Below are positions 1 through 8,552 of a DNA stretch of 42,856 nt, in pieces (positions within the stretch are counted from its first letter, which is position 1; each line of letters begins with the position of its first letter). The stretch spans positions 1-42,856 of the forward strand of contig CALKVG010000355.1 of the NCBI GenBank assembly GCA_937998045.1, in the 5' to 3' direction. The DNA comes from an uncultured Myxococcales bacterium. Lineage in GTDB: Bacteria > Myxococcota_A > Polyangia > Polyangiales > Polyangiaceae. The notes beneath the pieces are model-generated. The model had not been told where the DNA came from. It ran no database searches and saw only the letters and a list, made by a program, of their open reading frames with translations. The position numbers were made by a program, and so were the translations under genes.

Positions 1-42
1 TTCTGCCTGTCTCGTGGGCTCGGAGATGTGTATAAGAGACAG
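1..42. other. Nextera adapter remnant at contig start
   Basis: Positions 9-42 match the Illumina Nextera read-2 adapter, ending at 24-42 with the 19-bp Tn5 mosaic end AGATGTGTATAAGAGACAG. The adapter is read toward the insert, so genomic sequence begins at 43. Bases 1-8 are of unknown origin. This is library-preparation sequence retained in the assembly, not a transposon of the organism, and any open frame crossing it is artificial. Confidence 0.97.
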
Positions 43-269
43 GTCCACGTCGACGGCGGCGTCGGGTTCGCTGCCTTCGGGGGGCCCGGGGCGGCTTCGA
101 TGCGATCGCCGTCGATGCGAACCGAACCGCCCTCAGCGAGCACGCGGCGGACGATTTCGGCTTTCTCCGCCGCCCGCACCACGTGCGGGAGCGACGAGCC
201 GCACCGGCCGCAGTGGCCGTGGGTCGAATCCGCATCCGTGATGGGTGCCCCGCAAAAGTCGCAGCGCAT
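43..269 (-). CDS. Zinc-ribbon protein, N-terminal part only
   Basis: The minus strand reads from an ATG at 269-267 with no stop until the adapter at 42, giving about 75 residues. It begins MRCDFCGAPI and has two CxxC pairs (Cys3/Cys6 and Cys20/Cys23), the pattern of a small zinc ribbon. A charged segment and then an Ala/Pro-rich stretch (AAPGPPKAANPTPP) follow, suggesting a disordered linker to a domain that is lost. The 3' part is missing because the contig ends at a Nextera adapter, so full length and function cannot be told. The gene is divergent from pilQ with a 171-bp gap that probably holds both promoters. I see no strong ribosome-binding site. Confidence 0.6.
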
Positions 270-440
270 CAGGCGCACGGATTGTCGCACGGATTCGTCC
301 CGCGCGCGCCCACCCGGCCCGCGCCTCCGCCCAGGGCCGGCGGTCACAAATTGGTCCCTTTTCGGTGGTGCGTCTTACGGTTGGTCTCGCGACAGCCTCG
401 GACTCGTCTTCCGTCGTCCGCGGCAGCGCCAGGAGCGAAC

Positions 441-2933
441 ATGCGTCGGGCGATTTGGCTGGTGTACGCCGCCCTACCGGGCATGGCTCTCTTTGCGCCC
501 CCGGCTCACGCCGACGGCGCGAGCAACCACGTTCGCGACGTGCGGGTGCACGCGGCGAGCGGCGCGCAAGGAAGCGCCGAGGTGGAGATCGTCGGTAGCG
601 GCGCTCCGGCCTACAACCTGCGGCTGGCCGACGGCGGTCGGCGCCTGCTCGTGGACCTCTCCGACTCCGACGTCGTCGGGGCCGCGGCCGCGATCACGAC
701 GCCCATCGGCGTCGTTGGCGGAGTCCTCACGCAGTCCTACGACACGACCGCGGGGCACATGGCGCGCCTCACGATCAACCTCCTCGGGGCCTCGAGCTAT
801 CGCGTCGTCCCCGACGGCTCGACGCTGAAGGTCGTCCTCACGCCCAGCGGTCCGCCGACGCCGTCGCCTGCCGGCGGGCCCTCGCCCGCCGCCGCCTCGG
901 CGTCCGCCGGTGCGTCGGCTCCCCGGCCCCCCCTCGGCGCCGTTCGCGACGTCCGCTTCGAGCGCGCGCCCGCGAACGCCTCCGGCTGCGCGCCGTACGG
1001 CTGCGATCGCATCGTCGTCGACCTCGGCGCCATCCCCGCCTACTCCCTCGCGCCCACGCCCGAGGGGCACCTTCGCCTGGAGCTGCGCGCGACCGACCTG
1101 CCCTCGGCGCTCGCGCGCACGCTCGACGTCACCGCCTACGCGGGCTCGCTGCGATCGGTCACCGCGTCGCACGACGACGCGAGCGGTTCGACGCTCCTCG
1201 AGCTGGATCGAACGACCATCGAATCGGGCGTCATCAGCGTCGAGGGCGGGAGCCTCGTCTGGTCCTTCCCCGTTCCGAAGCCTACGAAGCAGCCCTCCCC
1301 CATCGGGCAAGTCCACCTCGACGGCCGGATTGACGGCACGTCTCCGGCTATGCCGGAGCGTGGTCGAAACCTGGACGGCACGTCTCCGGCTATGCCGGAG
1401 CGTGGTCGAAACCTGGACGGCACGTCTCCGGCTATGCCGGAGCGTGGTCGAAACTTGAAGGACACTGGCGTCGTGCGTCACACGGTGACGGTCGCGCGCG
1501 AGCCGGAGCTGAAGGGCGTGCAGCGCATCGAGACGTCGATCCTCGACGAAGACCCGCAGGTGGAGACCGCGTCGGCCGGGGCGGCCGGCTTCGCGACCAC
1601 CGCCGGCGCCAGCGTCCTCGCCCAGGCGCGCTACGCCGGGCGCCGGATCGACATCGATCTCAAGGACGCCGACATCCACAACGTCCTGCGCCTCCTGGCC
1701 GACACCGGCCACGTGAACATCGTCACGGCGGACGACGTCGGCGGCACGATCACCATCCGGATGCGCAACGTGCCCTGGGACCAGGTGCTCGACGTCGTGC
1801 TGCAGGCCAAGGGTCTCGGCATGGTGCGCCAGGGGAACCTCATCCGGGTCGCCCCGCTCGCGCAGCTCCAGAAGGAGCGCGAGCTGAAGCTCGCGCAGCA
1901 GAAGCAGGAGTTCGAGCTCACGCCCCTCGAGACGCGCCTCATCCCGGTCAGCTACGCGCAAGCCGACGAGCTTCAACAGCGCGCCCGGGAGCTCCTCTCC
2001 CCGCGAGGATCGATCGCCGTCGACGAGCGCACGAACGTCCTCATCGCGCGCGACATCGCCGCGAACCTCAACTACATCGAGGAGCTCGTCCGCTCCCTCG
2101 ACACCCAGACCGCGCAGGTCCTCATCGAGGCGCGCATCGTCGAGGCGACGAGCAACTACCAGCGCGACGTCGGCATCCAGTGGGGCGGCGACCTCACGAT
2201 GGGCCCCGCAACCGGCAACGCGACCGGCGTCGCCTTCCCGTCGAGCCTCGGCGTCACCGGCGGCAACTACGACAACAACACGCCCACCGCCGGTCTGTCC
2301 CCCTTCACCCGGAACATCGCGACCCCCAACTTCGCCGTGAACCTCCCCGCGGCCGTGGGAACCGGGGCCGGCGGCGCCCTCGGCGTGACGCTCGGATCGA
2401 TCGACAACACGGTCAACATCGGCCTCCGCCTCTCGGCGCTCGAGACGACGGGCCTCGTCCGCATCGTGAGCGCACCGCGCGTCATGGTGCTCGACAACCG
2501 CGAGGCGCGCATCAACCAGGGCACGTTGATCCCGTTCTCCCAGGTGAGCGCGCTCGGCGTGCAGACGACGTTCCAGGAGGCGAAGCTCCAGCTCCTCGTC
2601 AAGCCCCACGTCACCGCCGACGGCTCCGTCTCGATGCACGTGAAGCTCAATCGCGACGAGCCGAACTTCAACCAGACCAGCCCGCGCGGCGACCCGACGA
2701 TCCTCAAGCGCGAGGCGGAGACCGACCTCCTCGTGATGGACGGGCACACCGCGGTCATCGGCGGCATCTACACGCGCAACACCGGCCGCAACCTCGATCA
2801 GGTGCCCTTCTTCGGCGACATCCCGATCCTCGGAATCATCTTCCAGCGGCGCCGCGCCAGCGACGCGCGCAACGAGCTCGTCATCTTCATCACGCCGCAC
2901 ATCGTCAATCGGTCCGAGGCGCTCGGTCGTTGA
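441..2933 (+). CDS. pilQ: Type IV pilus secretin PilQ
   Basis: This 830-residue protein is the outer-membrane secretin through which type IV pili pass. I chose the ATG at 441 because AGGAG lies at 431-435 and the product then begins with a clear signal peptide (MRRAIWLVYAALPGMALFAP, cut near AHA); the frame is open further upstream. Domains in order: two AMIN-like domains at about 30-130 and 165-270, which in this family bind peptidoglycan; a three-fold 14-residue repeat at 298-339; an STN/secretin N0 domain at about 400-475 (IDLKDADIHNVLRLLA); an N1-type domain at about 498-570; and the secretin beta domain at about 660-825, with VPFFGDIPILGIIFQ near the C-terminus. No other pilus genes are next to it. 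The last 29 bases overlap the convergent gene at 2905-3684. Confidence 0.95.
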   Translation: MRRAIWLVYAALPGMALFAPPAHADGASNHVRDVRVHAASGAQGSAEVEIVGSGAPAYNLRLADGGRRLLVDLSDSDVVGAAAAITTPIGVVGGVLTQSYDTTAGHMARLTINLLGASSYRVVPDGSTLKVVLTPSGPPTPSPAGGPSPAAASASAGASAPRPPLGAVRDVRFERAPANASGCAPYGCDRIVVDLGAIPAYSLAPTPEGHLRLELRATDLPSALARTLDVTAYAGSLRSVTASHDDASGSTLLELDRTTIESGVISVEGGSLVWSFPVPKPTKQPSPIGQVHLDGRIDGTSPAMPERGRNLDGTSPAMPERGRNLDGTSPAMPERGRNLKDTGVVRHTVTVAREPELKGVQRIETSILDEDPQVETASAGAAGFATTAGASVLAQARYAGRRIDIDLKDADIHNVLRLLADTGHVNIVTADDVGGTITIRMRNVPWDQVLDVVLQAKGLGMVRQGNLIRVAPLAQLQKERELKLAQQKQEFELTPLETRLIPVSYAQADELQQRARELLSPRGSIAVDERTNVLIARDIAANLNYIEELVRSLDTQTAQVLIEARIVEATSNYQRDVGIQWGGDLTMGPATGNATGVAFPSSLGVTGGNYDNNTPTAGLSPFTRNIATPNFAVNLPAAVGTGAGGALGVTLGSIDNTVNIGLRLSALETTGLVRIVSAPRVMVLDNREARINQGTLIPFSQVSALGVQTTFQEAKLQLLVKPHVTADGSVSMHVKLNRDEPNFNQTSPRGDPTILKREAETDLLVMDGHTAVIGGIYTRNTGRNLDQVPFFGDIPILGIIFQRRRASDARNELVIFITPHIVNRSEALGR
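1332..1457 (+). repeat. Three tandem 42-bp palindromic units inside pilQ
   Basis: Units lie at 1332-1373, 1374-1415 and 1416-1457 and are identical except for one base (ctg to ttg) at the end of the third. Each encodes DGTSPAMPERGRNL in the pilQ frame. Each contains the perfect inverted repeat CTCCGGC-TAT-GCCGGAG (7-bp stem, 3-base loop). The array lies between the AMIN domains and the STN domain, where a flexible linker is expected. Near-perfect identity suggests recent expansion. Related single copies are at 8413-8454 and 38078-38119. Confidence 0.95.
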
Positions 2934-3684
2934 CGGCGGACGCTTCCAGAGCGGTGTCGATCCGTCGCCCGCGCGCCTCGATATGCGCCGGGTCGGCGCG
3001 GCCGTCGACGCGAAACGCGCGCGCGACGGCGTCGGGCAGCGGCCGGATGGCGTCGGGCCCCTGGTAGCAGCGCACGTACGCGAAGTCGTCCCGCGACCGC
3101 GCCCCGCGGGCGCCGAGCTGGTGGCTCCACACCTCGCTGTAGAACGTCGGGCGCGACGCGTCGAGCGCGAAGACTTCGTCTCGCGAGAGCGTCACCGGCT
3201 TCTCGTCGCGGTCGTCGGCGAACGCCTCGGCGACGCGCAGCGAGCCGTCGGCCTCGCGGTCGTAGACGATCGCCACGCCCTCGACGTCGCCCGCACCGTA
3301 CAGCGCGCGCTGGAGGCCGGGACCCACGAAGAGCGCCCGCGAGTACACGAGGTCCACGGCCAGCGCGGGCACGACGCTCCACGTGAGCCAGTTGTTGCCC
3401 CAGGGCCGCTCCTCCGAGAAGAACGCGAAGTAGCCCACCGCGATCCGGCCGTCCTTTAGCGCGACCGCGCGGTAATAGAGGACGTCCGCCAGCTTGCCCG
3501 CGCTCTCGACGGCCGACCCGAGGCAGACCGGCGCTCGCTCGATCGCCGCTTGATCCGCGGTCGCCTCGCCGCGCGGGCCGGGCGCGGGAGGCAGCGCCGC
3601 CACGGGGCCGTTTCCCAGGGATCCAACGGCCAGGGGTACTGCTGCGGCGAAGATTGGTCCTCGCCGCCGGAGCAACTCTCGCAT
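2905..3684 (-). CDS. Secreted hypothetical protein
   Basis: A 259-residue protein of unknown function. I prefer the ATG at 3684 because it gives an export signal: MRELLRRRGP, then a hydrophobic stretch and Ala-rich end (GNGPVAALPP). Upstream in-frame ATGs (3729, 3861) would add an Arg-rich extension that looks non-coding. The mature part is rich in aromatic residues (for example VLYYRAVALKDGRIAVGYFAFF and WGNNWLTWSVVPAL) and looks like a beta-rich folded domain. I do not recognise the family. It is convergent with pilQ and overlaps its last 29 bases. It is downstream of, and on the same strand as, the KirBac gene, 127 bp away. Confidence 0.75.
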   Translation of the reverse strand: MRELLRRRGPIFAAAVPLAVGSLGNGPVAALPPAPGPRGEATADQAAIERAPVCLGSAVESAGKLADVLYYRAVALKDGRIAVGYFAFFSEERPWGNNWLTWSVVPALAVDLVYSRALFVGPGLQRALYGAGDVEGVAIVYDREADGSLRVAEAFADDRDEKPVTLSRDEVFALDASRPTFYSEVWSHQLGARGARSRDDFAYVRCYQGPDAIRPLPDAVARAFRVDGRADPAHIEARGRRIDTALEASAVNDRAPRTD

Positions 3685-3811
3685 CCGATGCCGACGGTAC
3701 CGAGCGCGGTGCGTGCGCAGCCAGCGCATCTGCACGGATTGGCCGGCGCCGGCCGCAAATTCGTATGGGCGTGTATGGTACTCTGGGTTCCGACCTACCG
3801 GACGCCTCGCG

Positions 3812-4747
3812 CTACGACGCGGCCTTGGTGGTCGTCGCGCTGTCCTCGCGGTCGAGGGCACTCGCCGCGGGGGGCCTCGGAAACGGGAACCCTTCGATCG
3901 GTTCGGTGGGCACGATGTCGTGGAAGCGCCGGACGTCCAGGATGAGGTTGCCGCCGGCGTCCTCGCTGAGGACGTCGGCGTGGCGCGCGCCCCAGGCGAT
4001 CTCGCGGTCCACGTAACGCCTGCGCGCGTGCACCGGCTGCAGCGACGTATCGTCGGTGCCGACGACGGTCACGATGAGCTCCAGCTCGTCGCGGGCGGCC
4101 CTCTCGGGGGTCATCCCGTGGAGGGGGCTCTTCTCGTCGATGGGGTGAAGCACGGTCCACGAACGCGCCATCGCGGGAGAGCGCTCGCGCGCGAGCGGCA
4201 GGTCGATCATGCGGTAGAAGGTCGTCCCCTCGCGCAAACGCTCGGTGCGCATCATCGCCAGGCGGACGGTCGCTTCGAGGATCGAGTTGCCCCGCTCGTT
4301 GCCCACGCGGAGCATCAGCGTGGGCACGCCGTCCATCGGCCCGATCGCCACGACGCGGGAGAAGGCGATGCGCGCGCTCGAGAGCGAGAACTTCGCGAAG
4401 ACCAGCCCCGTCGCGACCGCGGTCGACAGGAGGCTCGCCACCGACTCGACGATCATGATCGTGTTCGCCGCCACGCTGGACGGGTACATCGACCCGTAGC
4501 CGATCGTCCCCATCGTCTGGACGCTGAAGCAGAAGGCGTCCCAGAACGACCCGGCGCGAGCGTTGGCGACGCCGCCCACCGCCATGTAGAGCACCGCGAA
4601 GACGGCGTTCAGCGCCATGTAGGCGCCCACCATGACGGCGAGCGCGATCGACCAGCGGACGCGCAGAAAGACGTGGTAGAAGTCGCGCAACGTCGTGCGC
4701 GGGGCGCCGATGACCGTCACGCCCGCGTCGGCTTGAGACGTGGCCAT
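3812..4747 (-). CDS. KirBac-type inward-rectifier potassium channel
   Basis: At 311 residues this fits the usual KirBac length. TM1 is at about 33-57, followed by a pore helix and selectivity filter at 78-85 (TMGTIGYG, with the TIGYG signature), then TM2 at about 94-118. The rest is the cytoplasmic immunoglobulin-like domain typical of Kir channels, which gates the pore in response to ligands such as lipids (family knowledge). An acidic/Thr-rich tail ends the protein. It starts 55 bp downstream of the RCC1 lipoprotein gene on the same strand, so they may be co-transcribed. No regulatory site is evident. The fold call is firm; physiological role is not known. Confidence 0.93.
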   Translation of the reverse strand: MATSQADAGVTVIGAPRTTLRDFYHVFLRVRWSIALAVMVGAYMALNAVFAVLYMAVGGVANARAGSFWDAFCFSVQTMGTIGYGSMYPSSVAANTIMIVESVASLLSTAVATGLVFAKFSLSSARIAFSRVVAIGPMDGVPTLMLRVGNERGNSILEATVRLAMMRTERLREGTTFYRMIDLPLARERSPAMARSWTVLHPIDEKSPLHGMTPERAARDELELIVTVVGTDDTSLQPVHARRRYVDREIAWGARHADVLSEDAGGNLILDVRRFHDIVPTEPIEGFPFPRPPAASALDREDSATTTKAAS

Positions 4748-4802
4748 GCCACGCCAGTATCACGCCCGGACGGGAAGACTCCAGCGCGCGTCAGGGGCGA
4801 GG

Positions 4803-6332
4803 CTACTGGAGCATCATCGGGTACGGGCCCCCTTGCAGGTCCCCCCAGCACTGGACCGTGTCCGTCGTCATGAGCGCGCACGCGGAGTCGTCGGAGCTTC
4901 GGACCTCGACGACGCCCGAGCTCAGCTCGTCGACCGGGACGGCGCTGCCGTTGGTCATTCCCCCAGCGCCATAGCTGGCGCCGGTGCCCCAGCACTGCAC
5001 GCCCGTGGTCGCGAGCAGCGCGCACGTCGTCGTCTGCTCGTCTCCGCACGCGAGCGCGGTGACGCCGGCCGCGAAGCCCGTCACCTGGGCCGGGACAGTC
5101 GAGGGCGCCGCCAACCCGAGGCCGCCCCCCCAGCACCAGACGCTCCCGTCTTGAAGGAGCGCGCAGGGATGCGTGGACTGGTCCGCCCAGACGCCGACCG
5201 CCGGTCCGGGTAGCCCGGTGACCATCACGGGCGTGGCGCTGTCGGTGGTGGTGCCGTCGCCGAGCTCGCCGTTCATGTTGTTGCCCCAGCACTGAATCGT
5301 CCCCGAGGCGAGGAGCACGCAGCTGAAGCCGTCTCCCGACGTGAGCGCCTTCACGTCCGGTCCGAGGCCTGCGACCGGCGTGGGCATGGTCGGCGGTGTA
5401 TAGCTGCCCGTGTTCTGCTCTCCCGATGACCATCCCCAGCACTCGACGGCGCCCGTGTTCATGAGCACGCAGACGTGTTCCTCGCCGCCGGCAATATCCA
5501 CCACGCCGGATTCGAGACCCGGAACGACGGTCGGAGTCGGCCCCGGAAGCCCGGCGGCGCCGAAGCCTCCCTGCACGTAGCCCCAGCATTCGGCGGCTCC
5601 CGCGCTCGTGACGACGCACATGTACTCTTCGCCGCCGCTGACGCAGCGTACGCTCGCCGGCTTGTTGGGCAGCGCCTGGTCGCACCGCAGTTGACCGCCG
5701 GTCGTGACGATGCAGACCGCCGCGTCGTAGCCGGCGTTGTTGCCCGATCCCAGGTTTCCGTGCGCTGCCATTCCGAGCCGGCGGCACGAGTCGCTCACGC
5801 CGCTGTCCGGCACGCTCGCCTCGGGCGGACCGACCTCGGGCGCCTCCGCCTCGGGCATACCGGCCTCGACCCCGCAATCGAGCACTTCACCCACGCACGG
5901 GCCCCACTGGCCGAATTCGGCCGTCGCCTGACAGGTCTGCGTTCCATCCTTGCACTGGCCGACGCCGCGGTTCGCCGGCGGGCCGGTCCAGCATGCGATG
6001 GTCGCGCCGGCCGACGGACAGGGGCAGCCCGGCGCGTGGTTGGCGCACCCGCCGTCGGCGAGCCCACCGCCGTCGCCGCCGAATCCCCCTCCCGAGGCGC
6101 TGCCGTCGGTGCCTCCGCCGCTGCCCCCCGAGCTGCCGCTGGCTCCGGAGCTGCCGCTGGCTCCGGAGCTGCCGCTGGCTCCCGAGCTTGCTCCCGAACT
6201 GCCCGCTCCCCCATCCGGAGCGCTCCCGAACGTGTCGGTCGAACCCTGGGTGCCGCAGGAAACCGTGCCGAGAAAGAAAGTTGCGGCGGAGATCAAAATG
6301 CGGCCGAGCGGCCGAATGCAAAAGTTTTCCAT
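4803..6332 (-). CDS. RCC1-repeat lipoprotein
   Basis: A 509-residue predicted surface or periplasmic lipoprotein. I chose the ATG at 6332 because it gives a lipoprotein signal peptide ending LGTVSC, with lipidated Cys at residue 26, and GAGG sits upstream; the frame extends to 6440 without a signal. After a Ser/Gly/Ala low-complexity linker (about residues 30-95) comes a Cys-containing segment (CANHAPGCPCPSAG), then RCC1-like beta-propeller repeats carrying the recurring motif C-A/V-L-x(8-10)-C-W-G. Each repeat has paired cysteines (VCVLMNTGAVECWG, SCVLLASGTIQCWG), probably disulfides. In this family the propeller is generally a binding platform; the ligand here is unknown. It is divergent from the EamA transporter gene (201-bp gap). 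Confidence 0.9.
   Translation of the reverse strand: MENFCIRPLGRILISAATFFLGTVSCGTQGSTDTFGSAPDGGAGSSGASSGASGSSGASGSSGASGSSGGSGGGTDGSASGGGFGGDGGGLADGGCANHAPGCPCPSAGATIACWTGPPANRGVGQCKDGTQTCQATAEFGQWGPCVGEVLDCGVEAGMPEAEAPEVGPPEASVPDSGVSDSCRRLGMAAHGNLGSGNNAGYDAAVCIVTTGGQLRCDQALPNKPASVRCVSGGEEYMCVVTSAGAAECWGYVQGGFGAAGLPGPTPTVVPGLESGVVDIAGGEEHVCVLMNTGAVECWGWSSGEQNTGSYTPPTMPTPVAGLGPDVKALTSGDGFSCVLLASGTIQCWGNNMNGELGDGTTTDSATPVMVTGLPGPAVGVWADQSTHPCALLQDGSVWCWGGGLGLAAPSTVPAQVTGFAAGVTALACGDEQTTTCALLATTGVQCWGTGASYGAGGMTNGSAVPVDELSSGVVEVRSSDDSACALMTTDTVQCWGDLQGGPYPMMLQ
6131..6184 (-). repeat. Three 18-bp tandem repeats in RCC1 gene
   Basis: Units at 6131-6148, 6149-6166 and 6167-6184 read agctgccgctggctccgg on the plus strand, with one change in the third. 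They encode the repeated GASGSS linker that follows the lipidated cysteine. This is an ordinary low-complexity tether likely to vary in length between strains. Confidence 0.85.
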
Positions 6333-6533
6333 CGAAGCGCCTCGCGCTGTGGGGGTGCGCAGAATCGTAGTGAGGTGCATGCCACGCACACGGAACATCA
6401 GAGTCTCAGCTTCCCTAGCCATGGCCAGGCCGTCTTCCATCCGTGTCCGGGAGTGGCAGAAGTTGGACTGAAATCCTTCGCGGGCTCCCGATCTCGAAGA
6501 GCAAATTCATCGCCCTGCTAAAGATCCCGCCCG

Positions 6534-7439
6534 ATGGAACTCGCCCGGCCACCACGCAGCGGTTCGCGCGCTGCAGGCGTCGCGCTCCTCCTCTGCGCGG
6601 CGGTCCTCTGGAGTCTCGGCGGCGTCGGCATCAAGAGCCTCTCGATGGCGCCCCTCGCCGTGTCCGGCTGGCGCGGCCTCTTCGCCCTTCCCGTCCTCGC
6701 GGGCATGCTCGGCGTCCGCGCGCGCGCCGCGGGAGCGGCGGCGCGGCTGCCGCTGCGCGCGCCGTGGGCCTGGATCGGCGCGGCCGCCTACACGGTCATG
6801 ATGACCTCCTTCGTCGCGGCCACCAAGCTCACCACCGCGGCGAGCGCCATCTTCCTTCAGTACACGTCCCCCGTGTACGTCGCGATCCTGTCGTGGCCGC
6901 TCCTGCGCGAGCGCGTCACCTGGCGTGACGCCGTCGCCTGCTTCGGGGTCCTCGCGGGCATGCTCCTCTTCTTCGGCGACGCGCTGACCCCCGACGCGCG
7001 CCTCGGCAACGCGCTCGGCGTCCTCTCCGGACTCGGCGCCGCCGCGCTGCCCCTCGCGCTCCGCGCCGACCAGCGCGCGCTCGCGCGGGCGGGCGCACCG
7101 CAGGCCGCCAGCGTCTCGCCGGCGCTCGCGATCGCCGCGGGCGACGCGCTCGGCGTCCTCGCGTGCCTGCCGGCGATGGTCGCGTCGCCGCCGCAGGGCC
7201 CCGGCCAGTGGGCGCTCGTCGCGGGGCTCGGCACGATGCAGATCGGGCTCCCGTACGTCCTCTACGCGCTCGCCGTCCCGCGCCTCACCGCGCTCGAGAG
7301 CTCGCTCGTGCCCGCCCTCGAGCCCATCCTCAACCCCGTCTGGGTGCTCCTCGCGGTGGGCGAGCGCCCCGGGCCGCTCGCCATCGCGGGCGCGCTATTC
7401 GTCCTCGCCAGCGTCCTCCTTCCGTCGCTCGGCGGCTGA
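6534..7439 (+). CDS. EamA-family (DMT superfamily) transporter
   Basis: A 301-residue inner-membrane protein with about ten hydrophobic segments arranged as two five-helix EamA repeats. Recognisable features are LWSLGGVGIKSLS in helix 1, the first-repeat segment AASAIFLQYTSPVYVAIL, and the second-repeat segment LESSLVPALEPILNPVWVLLAVGE, both typical of drug/metabolite exporters. Substrates in this family range from amino acids to nucleotides and cannot be predicted here. The ATG at 6534 gives the usual short N-terminal tail before helix 1. The final 45 bases overlap the convergent beta-propeller gene. Confidence 0.92.
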   Translation: MELARPPRSGSRAAGVALLLCAAVLWSLGGVGIKSLSMAPLAVSGWRGLFALPVLAGMLGVRARAAGAAARLPLRAPWAWIGAAAYTVMMTSFVAATKLTTAASAIFLQYTSPVYVAILSWPLLRERVTWRDAVACFGVLAGMLLFFGDALTPDARLGNALGVLSGLGAAALPLALRADQRALARAGAPQAASVSPALAIAAGDALGVLACLPAMVASPPQGPGQWALVAGLGTMQIGLPYVLYALAVPRLTALESSLVPALEPILNPVWVLLAVGERPGPLAIAGALFVLASVLLPSLGG

Positions 7440-8522
7440 CGTCGGCACGCGCGACGCTTCTCCGCTTCGCGCCCAGTAGAGGTGCGCGCCGTCGCTCGCC
7501 AGGGCGTCGACCTCCTCGACGGCGTCGCTCGCCGGCGACGAATCGCCCCCCGTCGTCGCGACGGTCAGGATGCGGAAGCGCCCGGCCAGCGGCGCCTCGC
7601 TCACCCACCACAAGCCGTGCCCGTCGACGACCAGGTTCGCGAAGCCGGCGAAGTCCTGCACGATGGGCCGGGGCGTCCCGCCCGCCGCCGGCATCGTCCA
7701 CACCGTCTCGCTGCGCCTCTCCACCCAGTAGAGCGCGCCGCCGTAGAGCGCGATCTGCTCGGGCAATCCTCGCTCGACGGCCAGCGACCGCGGGTCGCCG
7801 CCCGCCTTCGGCGCCGCGACGATCGTCCCGTCGAACGGGTCGGCCCAGTACACGTTCGCGTCGTCGAGCGCGAGGCTCGTCACTTCGCCCTCGCAGCGCG
7901 CGACCGCGGCCGGCTTCCCGCCCGTCGCGGGCAGCCGTTCGACGACGCTCGACCGCAAGAGCCCCGGTTCGCGCGCGCCGACGTCGACGACGAACACCCA
8001 GCGGCCGTCGCTCGCGATCGCGTGCGGGCCCGCGAGGTCGCCGACGACGACCGTGGGCGCGCCTCCGCCGAGCGCGATGCGGACGACGGCGCCGCCGGAG
8101 GCGATGCCCCCCGCGTCCGCCGGCGCTTCGCGCGTCGTCGAGACCCAGAGCGCGCCGCCGGCGAGCGCCATGCCGCGAGCGACGCCGGTCAGCCGGGCGA
8201 GCTTGCGCGGGGTGCCGTGTCCGGCCTTCGGCACCGCGACGATCGCGCCGTCGCTCGCGCGCGCCAGGTAGAGCTCCTCGGCGCCCGCGACGAGCAGGTC
8301 GTGCGCCGGCTCGCCGGGAGCGCCCCCGTCGAACAGCGCCGTGAGCATCTCGAGGTCGTCGTCGGGCGGCTTCGCCGGCAGCGGCGCGCGCGGCGCCTCC
8401 GGCCGCATTCCCCAGGTTTCGACCACGCTCCCGCCGAGCCCGAGACGTACCGTCCACGCGGCCAGCGCGCCCGCGGCCACGAGCCCGATCAGCGCGAGGA
8501 GGAGAGTGACGTTCTTCCGCAA
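7395..8522 (-). CDS. Membrane-anchored beta-propeller protein
   Basis: A 375-residue protein starting at TTG (8522-8520); no ATG is available in frame upstream before the sequence stops looking coding. The start yields a signal anchor (MRKNVTLLLALIGLVAAGAL). After a linker, the rest is made of about six repeats with the signature hydrophobic-Y-W/L (LYLARAS, VYWADPF, LYWVERR, LWWVSEA, LYWARSG), as in YWTD-like six-bladed propellers. It probably acts outside the inner membrane as a binding or sensing domain; no catalytic motif is visible. The segment just after the TM helix (GGSVVETWG) is encoded by a copy of the palindromic 42-bp element also seen in pilQ. The gene overlaps the EamA gene tail to tail by 45 bp. 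Confidence 0.8.
   Translation of the reverse strand: MRKNVTLLLALIGLVAAGALAAWTVRLGLGGSVVETWGMRPEAPRAPLPAKPPDDDLEMLTALFDGGAPGEPAHDLLVAGAEELYLARASDGAIVAVPKAGHGTPRKLARLTGVARGMALAGGALWVSTTREAPADAGGIASGGAVVRIALGGGAPTVVVGDLAGPHAIASDGRWVFVVDVGAREPGLLRSSVVERLPATGGKPAAVARCEGEVTSLALDDANVYWADPFDGTIVAAPKAGGDPRSLAVERGLPEQIALYGGALYWVERRSETVWTMPAAGGTPRPIVQDFAGFANLVVDGHGLWWVSEAPLAGRFRILTVATTGGDSSPASDAVEEVDALASDGAHLYWARSGEASRVPTSAAERRKEDAGEDE
8413..8454 (-). repeat. Single copy of the pilQ-type palindromic element
   Basis: The minus strand here matches the 42-bp pilQ unit at 37 of 42 positions, ungapped, including the 19-base outer arm ggagcgtggtcgaaacctg. Three of the five differences fall in the loop and its flanks and two in the other arm, so the palindrome is partly degraded. 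It is read in a different frame from pilQ: RLGLGGSVVETW here, against GTSPAMPERGRNL there. Confidence 0.88.
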
Positions 8523-8552
8523 GGCGGCGGCAGCATAGCCGCGACTCGCGTC

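Noticed and set aside
24..42. Tn5/IS50 mosaic end as a natural transposon
   Set aside because: It is part of a full synthetic Nextera adapter at the very contig end, with no transposase.
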